In this document: one piece after another, positions 16,177-22,988 of the stretch
Position numbering within the stretch: position 1 is the stretch's first letter
How the letters are laid out: every line of letters begins with the position of its first letter
From: Desulfobacterales bacterium
Lineage (GTDB): Bacteria; Desulfobacterota; Desulfobacteria; Desulfobacterales; JARGFK01
Assembly (NCBI GenBank): GCA_029211065.1
Contig: JARGFK010000033.1
Location: 1-42,813, forward strand
DNA length: 42,813 bases
Direction of reading: 5' to 3'
Notes under the pieces: model-generated
Databases searched by the model: none
What the model was told of the DNA's origin: nothing
Seen by the model: the letters and a program-made list of their open reading frames with translations, nothing else
Made by a program: the position numbers and the translations under genes

Positions 16177-16857
16177 TCAGGATATCATATGACCGTAAAA
16201 ACGATCCGCGCTTGTGGTAATCCGGCAAAGTTCCTCCTCCAGGCGCAACCGACAAGCGGACACCGTCTCCGGGTCAGCGTTTTCGGGAACACGGACAGGA
16301 TCGCCATAAACGATCCGGCATCCGGCAAATGGCATCGGGAGTATAAAGCGGTCCCAGCTGTTGAATACTTTTATGCGGCTGGCGCTGTAAGTGACCGGTA
16401 CGATCGGCAAGCCGGTTTTTTTTGCCAGCATAATGATGCCGGGCTGAACTTTAAAGCGCGGGCCCTGGGGCCCGTCCGGGATGATCCCGGCCGGCCGGCG
16501 GTTTTCTTTTAAATTTTTTATCATTTGAGAAAGCGCCCGCAGCCCCCCCCGCGTAGTTGACCCCCTGAAGGTATCATGGCCTTGTCTTTGAAGCGTTCGG
16601 GCGATGAACTCTCCATCCTGGGATTGACTGACGAGGATTGCCGCATTCCACCCCTGGTAAAGAAAACTGATGAGCAGAATACGCGAATGCCAGAAGGCAA
16701 AGATAAACCTGCGGCTTCCGATGATGGATGCTACCTTTTCGAAATCGATGGTCTCAATCCGGGTTGTTTTAAACAGCAGATCCACCAGCAGCTTGCCGAA
16801 TATGCCGATCAGCTTCCATTTCAGTTCTTCAAACCACGGGGGTGATGATTTTTTCAT
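16177..16857 (-). CDS. DUF374 lysophospholipid-acyltransferase-like protein
   Basis: 226 residues of the LPLAT superfamily, DUF374 branch. Visible motifs are the FWHSRILL block (family counterpart of HxxxxD), STRGGLRALSQM, and IPDGPQGPRFKVQPGI. One N-terminal hydrophobic segment could hold it on the inner membrane. It lies 2 nt after lpxB and 4 nt before msbA, exactly where a lipid A secondary acyltransferase (LpxL/LpxM) could be expected. No LpxL-type gene is seen in the window, so a role in late acylation of lipid A is an attractive inference. General phospholipid acylation is the alternative. Confidence 0.8.
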   Translation of the reverse strand: MKKSSPPWFEELKWKLIGIFGKLLVDLLFKTTRIETIDFEKVASIIGSRRFIFAFWHSRILLISFLYQGWNAAILVSQSQDGEFIARTLQRQGHDTFRGSTTRGGLRALSQMIKNLKENRRPAGIIPDGPQGPRFKVQPGIIMLAKKTGLPIVPVTYSASRIKVFNSWDRFILPMPFAGCRIVYGDPVRVPENADPETVSACRLRLEEELCRITTSADRFYGHMIS

Positions 16858-16859
16858 TA

Positions 16860-18005
16860 TTATTTTTCCAGCAGGGCCATTGCAACGGCGGCCGTCCGAT
16901 CAGATGCCCCCGGGCCGCCCAGGGCGCCGACGGCAGATCGCAGCTCTTTTCGCAGCTGATCCAGGCCGGCTGCATCCCCTAACATCGCCGTTACTTTTGC
17001 AGCGATATTTTCAGGAAAGGCCTGGCCCTGAACCAGTTCGGGAACGATTTCTCTGTCGGCAATAAGGTTCACCAGCCCCATGTACCGCACTTGAATCAGC
17101 GCCCTTCCCATCCAGTAGCTGGGGAGGGACACCCTGTAAATAATGACCATGGGGGTTCCGGATATGGCCGCCTCCAGGGAAACGGTCCCTGACACCACAA
17201 TGGCGAACCCGCAGCGCTTGAAGACCTGGTCCACCCCTTCAGATATAATTTCCGTCTTTATATCGCTGCCGTGCGTTTTTATGATCGAATCAACCAGCTC
17301 CCGTGTGACCGTGGGAGCCAGTGAAACCGCAAATTTTAAATTCGGGGTCTGTCGAATCAATTGCCGCGCAGCCGAAAGCATAATCGGCAGGTGCCGCAAA
17401 ATCTCCCTTTCCCTTGACCCCGGCAGCAGGCCGATTGTCGAATGATCAGGGACGGTCGCACCAGCTTCCGGGCTATTTGCATATTGCTCGCCATCAAGCA
17501 GCGGATGGCCGACAAATGTTACGGGGATATCATGGGCCGCGTATAAATCCCGTTCAAACGGCAGTATCACAGCCACATGGTCCACGAGCTTTTTGATTTT
17601 GTTGATCCGGCCGGACCGCCAGGCCCAGATTTGAGGGCTGATATAATACAGAACGGGAATATCGAGCTTTTTGGCGATTGCCGCCGCATGGAGGTTAAAA
17701 TCCGGGAAATCGATGAGAATGAGAAGATCCGGCCGCAGGCTTTTTAAGAGTTTTTTAACAACCCCCATTCCCTTTGCAAGCACCGGAATTTTGGATATGG
17801 CCTCGGTAAGCCCGACAACGGAAAGCGACGCGGCTTCCACCAGAATCCGGACCCCGGCTTCCCTGAGGAATTTACCGCCGATGCCGCAGAAGAAAAGGTC
17901 CGGTGAGCGTTTGCGCATGGCCCTTACCAGCCGGGACCCGTGCAGATCGCCGGAAGCTTCTCCGGTGATGATCATGACACATTTGGGTGCCTGCAATGGT
18001 TCCAT
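16860..18005 (-). CDS. lpxB: Lipid-A-disaccharide synthase
   Basis: LpxB (GT19) condenses UDP-2,3-diacylglucosamine with lipid X to form the beta-1,6 disaccharide of lipid A. The 381-residue protein has GEASGDLHGS near the N-terminus (15-24), FCGIGG, the LIDFPDFN block, YYISPQIWAWRSGRI, FVGHPLLD, GLLPGSREREI, and the C-terminal SGTVSLEAAISGTPMVIIYR donor-site motif. Length is normal. It lies 4 nt after the Gfo/Idh gene and 2 nt before the acyltransferase, inside the lpx operon. Confidence 0.95.
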   Translation of the reverse strand: MEPLQAPKCVMIITGEASGDLHGSRLVRAMRKRSPDLFFCGIGGKFLREAGVRILVEAASLSVVGLTEAISKIPVLAKGMGVVKKLLKSLRPDLLILIDFPDFNLHAAAIAKKLDIPVLYYISPQIWAWRSGRINKIKKLVDHVAVILPFERDLYAAHDIPVTFVGHPLLDGEQYANSPEAGATVPDHSTIGLLPGSREREILRHLPIMLSAARQLIRQTPNLKFAVSLAPTVTRELVDSIIKTHGSDIKTEIISEGVDQVFKRCGFAIVVSGTVSLEAAISGTPMVIIYRVSLPSYWMGRALIQVRYMGLVNLIADREIVPELVQGQAFPENIAAKVTAMLGDAAGLDQLRKELRSAVGALGGPGASDRTAAVAMALLEK

Positions 18006-18009
18006 GGTG

Positions 18010-19005
18010 TCACAAACCTGAAAACCGGCGGTTTGCGGAGTGAATCTGGTCCATGATATTCAAGGCGATATGCAGCGCTTCTCTTCCCATCTGGCCGGTC
18101 ACCGCCGGAACCTCTCGCCGCCTGACAGCCCCGACAAACGCGCTTAATTCATCCTCTAATGCATCTCTCTGGGTAAAATTAAGCTGATTGACCTGCATCC
18201 CGGGGATCAGTCCTTCCCCGGTCTTATCGCCCTGGTTGATGACGGTTATCTCGCGTTTGGCAAAATCAACCGAGATATAGGCATCCCGCTGGAAGAGCCG
18301 GATTTTGCGTTCGTTTTTCATCGAAATCCTGCTGGCGGTCACATTGGCCACACAGCCGTTTTCGAATTCAAGGCGCGCATTGGCAATATCGATATGCCTG
18401 GTAATAACGGCAACTCCGGCGGCATGAATATTCTTAACTTCGGCGCGGACAAAGTTTAATATGATATCAATATCATGGATCATCAGATCCAATACGACGC
18501 TGACATCGGTTCCACGTTCCTGATAAATGCTTAATCGATGGGACTCGATAAACAACGGCTTTTTTATGATATCCTTATCTCTTAGGGCAACCACCGCCGG
18601 GTTGAATCGCTCAAGGTGCCCCACCTGAATAATGAGCCCTCTTTTCTCTGAAAACCGAATCAACTCGTCCGCTTCTGCCAGGGTCTGCGTCATCGGTTTT
18701 TCAATGAGAACGTCCACATCGTTTTCCAGAAAATCTCTGCTGACGGCAAAATGCGCCGGTGTGGGCACCACCACGCTGACCGCATCCACTTTGTCTAAAA
18801 TTTCTTTATGACTTTCATACGCCTTTGTATTTACTTTCCGGGCGACTTCTTCAGCCTGGGCTTTATTGATATCGACGACGCCCACCAGATCGACATCATC
18901 CATTTTCGCATATTTTTCAGCATGAAATTTACCGAGATATCCTGTCCCGATGACAGCCACCCGGAGTTTTCGATTTTTTTGTTTGTCCTTTGCGGCAAGT
19001 GCCAT
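18010..19005 (-). CDS. Gfo/Idh/MocA family oxidoreductase in the lpx operon
   Basis: 331 residues. It has an N-terminal Rossmann fold (VAVIGTGYLGKFHAEKY, about 17-32), the conserved VEKP-type IEKPMTQT (101-108) and a C-terminal alpha/beta dimer domain with LDLMIHDIDII. Members oxidise or reduce a sugar hydroxyl with NAD(P). Placement between lpxI and lpxB recalls GnnA, which oxidises UDP-GlcNAc at C3 before GnnB amination for 3-amino (amide-linked) lipid A. No GnnB-like aminotransferase is in the window, so that role is only a possibility. Some other sugar dehydrogenation is equally open. A 103-nt gap with repeats separates it from lpxI. Confidence 0.8.
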   Translation of the reverse strand: MALAAKDKQKNRKLRVAVIGTGYLGKFHAEKYAKMDDVDLVGVVDINKAQAEEVARKVNTKAYESHKEILDKVDAVSVVVPTPAHFAVSRDFLENDVDVLIEKPMTQTLAEADELIRFSEKRGLIIQVGHLERFNPAVVALRDKDIIKKPLFIESHRLSIYQERGTDVSVVLDLMIHDIDIILNFVRAEVKNIHAAGVAVITRHIDIANARLEFENGCVANVTASRISMKNERKIRLFQRDAYISVDFAKREITVINQGDKTGEGLIPGMQVNQLNFTQRDALEDELSAFVGAVRRREVPAVTGQMGREALHIALNIMDQIHSANRRFSGL

Positions 19006-19022
19006 TCTCTGTTTCCTATCTT

Positions 19023-19062
19023 CCCAGCCTCACAGCCTCCAAGCCTTCCAGCTTAACAGCCT
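19023..19062. repeat. 8-nt periodic tract (NNNAGCCT units)
   Basis: Five consecutive octamers: CCCAGCCT, CACAGCCT, CCAAGCCT, TCCAGCTT and AACAGCCT. They lie directly before the second copy of the 27-nt dispersed repeat (19071). The tract fills the lpxI to Gfo/Idh gap. It is unlike a terminator or riboswitch. It may be a minisatellite-like or mobile repeat. Related CCCAGCCT wording also occurs inside the palindromic element at 8300. Confidence 0.55.
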
Positions 19063-19070
19063 ATTTGCTT

Positions 19071-19097
19071 TTCACTCGAACCCTTGACCCCTTGAAT
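19071..19097. repeat. 27-nt dispersed repeat, copy 2
   Basis: Matches 8213-8239 at 24 of 27 positions (differences at positions 7, 10 and 24). Here it is intergenic, immediately downstream of lpxI on the transcribed strand and next to the octamer tract. Confidence 0.6.
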
Positions 19098-19108
19098 CCT
19101 TTTCTATC

Positions 19109-19930
19109 TTATTCCATCGCCACAATCGCAATCCCGCATGCATCCGCCAGTTCAACCATCTCCTGTCGATCAAAGACAACCGCTTTGCAGGCTTCCAGCG
19201 CCAGCGCGGTTACACCGGCCGAGTTCATGGTCTGAATGGTTTCGACCCCCACAGCCGGCATATCGAATCTTAAATCCTGATTCGGTTTGCTGACTTTAAT
19301 CAAAACCGCAGTTCCATTCCCCAGTTGACCGCCGCGCCGAATGGTCGCATCCGTACCGTCGATAGCCTCAACCGCCAGGACCGACCCGCCCCCCACCACC
19401 ACACACTGGCCGATATCCAGACGACCGATTTCTTTGGCCAGTTTCCACCCCAGCTCCATGTCGGCCCTTTCAGCTTTGGCAGGCCTGCGTTTTGTCCAGC
19501 ACCCCTTCTGCGCCAGCAGGCCCGGCAGCAAAAAGGTAGACGGTTTGACCTGGATGCCTTCATCGGCAAGCACACCGGCAAAGGCTCTTAAAATACCGTC
19601 ATCATGGGTATGGCGCATCTTGACGATCAAAGAGATGGTTTTCATGTCGGGCTTCACGTCCGAAAACATCCGCGTTTTATTAATTGCGCCCAGCATGACG
19701 GCTTCGCTTACATTGTTTTCCTTAAAAAATTGCAGCAATCGCTTGATCTGACCGAGATGAATCCATTTGATCGCATCAACATACGCTTCAAGCGTCGGGT
19801 CCGTTTCGTGGTGATGGGCCGCGGCATAGACGCTAAAGCCTTTCGACCGTGCTTTTTTGGAAAAAATGATGGGGAACTGGCCGCTGCCGGCAATCAGCCC
19901 TATCCGCATGGTTTTGGTGTTCCTTTGCAT
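19109..19930 (-). CDS. lpxI: UDP-2,3-diacylglucosamine pyrophosphatase LpxI
   Basis: LpxI hydrolyses UDP-2,3-diacylglucosamine to lipid X and UMP and replaces LpxH/LpxG in many alpha- and deltaproteobacteria. The 273-residue protein opens with IGLIAGSGQFPIIFSKKA (about 10-27). It has the central GQCVVVGGGSVLAVEAIDGTD region, RRGGQLGNG, and the C-terminal RFDMPAVGVETI, whose Asp corresponds by position to the catalytically important Asp of characterised LpxI. An internal ATG at 19909 is an alternative start. It lies 46 nt after lpxA. No lpxH is seen, so this should be the sole enzyme of the step in this cluster. Confidence 0.93.
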   Translation of the reverse strand: MQRNTKTMRIGLIAGSGQFPIIFSKKARSKGFSVYAAAHHHETDPTLEAYVDAIKWIHLGQIKRLLQFFKENNVSEAVMLGAINKTRMFSDVKPDMKTISLIVKMRHTHDDGILRAFAGVLADEGIQVKPSTFLLPGLLAQKGCWTKRRPAKAERADMELGWKLAKEIGRLDIGQCVVVGGGSVLAVEAIDGTDATIRRGGQLGNGTAVLIKVSKPNQDLRFDMPAVGVETIQTMNSAGVTALALEACKAVVFDRQEMVELADACGIAIVAME

Positions 19931-19976
19931 GGGAGTAATCCAACGCCCGATGCTTTTGCCGCAATCGTCGGCGATT

Positions 19977-20747
19977 TCAACGGGTTACACCCCGCTCGGA
20001 CGATTTAATGAATTCGATAAACTTCACCACTTCAGGTACCTGCTCAACTTCCGCCCGAACTCTTTCAACGGCTTCATTAACCGTCAGCCCGATCCGGAAG
20101 AAAATCCGGTACGCTTTTTTCAGCAGAGATAACGTTTTGGGGGACATCCCCTGGCGTTTGAGACCCACCAGATTCAAGCCGTGAAGTTTGGCCCGGTCAC
20201 CGGCAGCAATCACATAGGGGGGGATGTCTTTAGGGATCGCGGATTTTCCGCCGATAAAGGCATAATCGCCGATTTTGACGAACTGGTGAATCGCCACCAG
20301 CCCGCCCACCGTGGCATAATCCCCGATGGTGATATGCCCTGCCAGGGTCGCATTGTTGGCCATCACCACTTTCCGTCCGATTTTACAATCATGGGCAATG
20401 TGGGTATAGGCCATCAGAAAGTTTTCTTCACCAATTTCGGTTACACCGCCGCCGAATCCGGTCCCCCGGTGAATCGTCACAAATTCTCTGATCATACTGC
20501 CGCGTCCGATTTTAACATATGTTTTTTCGCCCTCGAATTTGAGCGACTGGGGTACGGCGCCAATGGCGGCATACTGAAATATTTTACAATCCGGACCGAT
20601 CGTGACATAAGGATCAATCACGACATGGGACCCGATAACCGTACCGGATCCGATAAAAACACTCTCCCCGATGATGGAATAGGGCCCGATCTCGACGTTT
20701 GTATCCAGCTCCGCCTTGGAACTCACAATTGCTGTTGAATGTATCAT
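19977..20747 (-). CDS. lpxA: UDP-N-acetylglucosamine O-acyltransferase
   Basis: LpxA starts lipid A synthesis by moving a hydroxyacyl chain from ACP to O3 of UDP-GlcNAc. The protein (256 residues) is a left-handed beta-helix of hexapeptide repeats with a C-terminal helical part. The catalytic His is in HIAHDC (about residue 119). The HQFVKIGDYAFIGG stretch keeps glycine at the position equivalent to Gly173 of the E. coli enzyme, the hydrocarbon ruler, so a long (around C14) chain is plausible by analogy. Three in-frame starts (20753 GTG, 20750 and 20747 ATG) overlap the fabZ stop. The third is best spaced from GGAG and matches the family N-terminus. Confidence 0.94.
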   Translation of the reverse strand: MIHSTAIVSSKAELDTNVEIGPYSIIGESVFIGSGTVIGSHVVIDPYVTIGPDCKIFQYAAIGAVPQSLKFEGEKTYVKIGRGSMIREFVTIHRGTGFGGGVTEIGEENFLMAYTHIAHDCKIGRKVVMANNATLAGHITIGDYATVGGLVAIHQFVKIGDYAFIGGKSAIPKDIPPYVIAAGDRAKLHGLNLVGLKRQGMSPKTLSLLKKAYRIFFRIGLTVNEAVERVRAEVEQVPEVVKFIEFIKSSERGVTR

Positions 20748-20749
20748 CA

Positions 20750-21190
20750 TCACTCTCCAAATGTTGCCATTAACTCCGCCTCGGCAACGACCTTATCGTC
20801 GACTTTAGCCGTTCCCGCCATTTTAATCGCTTTCAGCCTTTGTTTGAGCAGCTTCACCTCAAAAATAATCTGATCACCGGGGACCACCGGCTTCCTGAAT
20901 TTTACCTTGTCCATTCCCATGAAATAAACCAGCGCACCCCCTTTTTCCGGGGGTTGAGAATCGAGATACAGCACCCCGCCGGTCTGGGCCATCGCCTCAA
21001 CAATCAACACGCCCGGCATGACCGCAAAGGCCGGAAAATGCCCCTGGAAAAAAGGTTCGTTGATGGTGACGTTTTTAAGGGCGACAATCCGGTCGCCGGG
21101 TATTAATTCAAGAACGCGATCGATCAGAATAAAGGGATAGCGATGCGGCAATAATTTCAGAATTCCCTGGATATCGTATTTTTTTTCCAT
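20750..21190 (-). CDS. fabZ: 3-hydroxyacyl-ACP dehydratase FabZ
   Basis: 146 residues, single hot-dog fold. FabZ dehydrates beta-hydroxyacyl-ACP in fatty-acid synthesis and competes with LpxA/LpxD for the same hydroxyacyl-ACP pool, which explains its usual place in lpx operons. The catalytic His51 ([14 protein letters not shown]) and Glu65 (LIVEAMAQT) are present, with [13 protein letters not shown] near the N-terminus. A strong AGGGGGTGAA ribosome site precedes the ATG. It is coupled to lpxA by overlap. A gap of 120 nt separates it from lpxD and holds no gene. Confidence 0.95.
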   Translation of the reverse strand: MEKKYDIQGILKLLPHRYPFILIDRVLELIPGDRIVALKNVTINEPFFQGHFPAFAVMPGVLIVEAMAQTGGVLYLDSQPPEKGGALVYFMGMDKVKFRKPVVPGDQIIFEVKLLKQRLKAIKMAGTAKVDDKVVAEAELMATFGE

Positions 21191-21310
21191 TTCACCCCCT
21201 TAGAATGATAGACCTCTCAAAGTATTGTAACCCTGCTTTGGATCTTTATGCCATAAAATACAACTGCCAAGCATCAAGTTACAAAAAAAACCCCCTCCGG
21301 AGTCGGATAT

Positions 21311-22336
21311 TTATTTTTTTTCCAGCTCTTTCAATCTTTTTTCTAATTCGTCAATCTTCTTTTTTAACTCGGGCAGTCTGGGCATAATCCGCTGAACCTT
21401 CAGCCACGTTCGATGCGGCATTTCAGGCCCTCCCGACACCACCGCTCCGTTGGGAAGAGATTTTGACACCCCGCCCCTGGGGCCGATAATCACATCGTCG
21501 CCAATCTCCAGGTGCCCGGAAATAGCCGCCTGCCCGGCCACGATCACATGCTTGCCGATGGTCGCACTGCCGGCAATACCGACCTGGGCCACCAGGATTG
21601 TATCTTCCCCCACCGTGACATTATGGGCGATATGAACCAGGTTGTCGGTCTTGACGCCCCGCTGGATCCAGGTCTTGCCGAAGGTTGCCCGGTCAATGGT
21701 ATTGCCGGCGCCGATTTCAACGTCATCGTCGATCTGGACAATTCCGGTGTGCCTGATTTTTAGATACGTCCTTCCGTCCGGCGCATATCCAAAGCCATCG
21801 CTGCCGATGACCGTGCCGGCCTGAATGGTTACCCGGTTGCCGATGCGGCACCGTTCCAGAATGGTCACATTCGGAAACAGAATCACATCGTCTCCCATCA
21901 CAACGTTGTCGCCGATCACGACGTTGGAATGGATGCTGACGCGATCCCCCAGGGTCACATTGTCCTGAATGACCGCAAAAGGCGCAACGGCAACATCCTT
22001 ACCCATCACCACGTTGCTGCCGACATGGGACTGCGGATGAACGCCGGGTTTTTGTTTATTAGGAGGATAAAAAAATGTCAGCGCCCTTGCAAACGCCGCC
22101 TGAGGGTTTTTTGAAAAAATCAAGTTGATGACGGACGTTCCTTTAAAATCATGGGGAACAATAACGACGCCCGCCCCGCACACATCCATTTTTTTTAGGA
22201 ATATGGCATCCCCGGCCCAGGTGACGTCATCGGCGCCGGCAGCCTCAAAGGGAGCAGCTCCCCGGATAATTTTGGCCCCATCGCCGCTGAATTTTCCCGC
22301 TACCATTTCAGACAGAGCAGCAAGTGTTATGGTCAT
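21311..22336 (-). CDS. lpxD: UDP-3-O-acylglucosamine N-acyltransferase
   Basis: LpxD adds the amide-linked hydroxyacyl chain to UDP-3-O-acyl-glucosamine. From the ATG at 22336 the protein has 341 residues, the usual length, beginning MTITLAALSEMVAGKFSGDG in line with the family. The GTG at 22366 would add ten unexplained residues. It has an N-terminal uridine-binding domain (to about 100), a hexapeptide-repeat beta-helix with the catalytic-type HIAHNVTVGE, FAGQAAISGHL-like repeats and GGVSKSL, and a C-terminal coiled-coil helix (KKKIDELEKRLKELEKK). It lies 37 nt behind the skp-like gene. Confidence 0.94.
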   Translation of the reverse strand: MTITLAALSEMVAGKFSGDGAKIIRGAAPFEAAGADDVTWAGDAIFLKKMDVCGAGVVIVPHDFKGTSVINLIFSKNPQAAFARALTFFYPPNKQKPGVHPQSHVGSNVVMGKDVAVAPFAVIQDNVTLGDRVSIHSNVVIGDNVVMGDDVILFPNVTILERCRIGNRVTIQAGTVIGSDGFGYAPDGRTYLKIRHTGIVQIDDDVEIGAGNTIDRATFGKTWIQRGVKTDNLVHIAHNVTVGEDTILVAQVGIAGSATIGKHVIVAGQAAISGHLEIGDDVIIGPRGGVSKSLPNGAVVSGGPEMPHRTWLKVQRIMPRLPELKKKIDELEKRLKELEKK

Positions 22337-22373
22337 CTCAGATGAATATCTATCAACCAAAACCACGATTCCT

Positions 22374-22937
22374 TTATTTTTTCTCGCTCTTTTCTTTCTT
22401 GTCTGTTTTCTGGGCGAATCGGGTGTTATACAGCTGGATCAGCTTATCGGTGATATCGATGGTATTGGGGGCATACACCACCCCACCTTCCGTTCTTTCC
22501 ACCACCAGCAGATACCCCTCTTTTTTCCCGACTTCTTCCACCAGGGCAAACACATCATCCTGCAGCCGCTTGACAAGCCTTTTGTTCAGATTATTAATTT
22601 CCTGTTTAAATTTTTGTTCAAGGGTTTTAAAGTCATTTATCTTAATTCTAAATTCTCTCTCTTTTTCTTCCCGCATTTCCCTGGTCATCACCAGTGCTTC
22701 GCGATCAATTCTTTTTTTGATTTCTTCCAGCTCTTCCTGAGTTTTCTTAAGCTCGGTTTCCATAGCTTTCCCCTGCTTCGTAATTTCCGCCTGGGATGCT
22801 TTGCCGGCACTGGAGGTCTCTAAGATCCTTTGAAAATCGATCACGCCGATTTTGGCGACATCGGCACCGTAAGACGAAAAAGTCCCAAAGAAAAAAGTAA
22901 AGAGTGTTATCCCTAAAATAGTTTGTAAAGACCGCAT
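22374..22937 (-). CDS. skp: OmpH/Skp family periplasmic chaperone
   Basis: 187 residues. An N-terminal signal peptide (about 1-24, ending SSYGA) is followed by VAKIGVIDFQRIL. A long charged helical hairpin runs from about 45 to 125 (rich in K, E and Q), the tentacle arms of Skp. A conserved C-terminal beta element (GYLLVVERTEGGVVYAPNTIDITDKLI) and a Lys-rich tail end it. Skp holds unfolded outer-membrane proteins in the periplasm for delivery to BamA, whose gene lies immediately upstream. A GAGGGGGAAAC ribosome site precedes the ATG. Confidence 0.92.
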   Translation of the reverse strand: MRSLQTILGITLFTFFFGTFSSYGADVAKIGVIDFQRILETSSAGKASQAEITKQGKAMETELKKTQEELEEIKKRIDREALVMTREMREEKEREFRIKINDFKTLEQKFKQEINNLNKRLVKRLQDDVFALVEEVGKKEGYLLVVERTEGGVVYAPNTIDITDKLIQLYNTRFAQKTDKKEKSEKK

Positions 22938-22988
22938 GTTTCCCCCTCTGAAAATAATTTTAATTTTCTAAAATATTTGTATTTTTGG

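Noticed and set aside
21283-21305. Possible terminator between lpxD and fabZ (GC-rich stretch followed by eight T on the minus strand)
   Set aside because: The only pairing is a short loop-less CTCCGGAG palindrome, which cannot form a normal terminator stem. Position inside an operon also argues against it.
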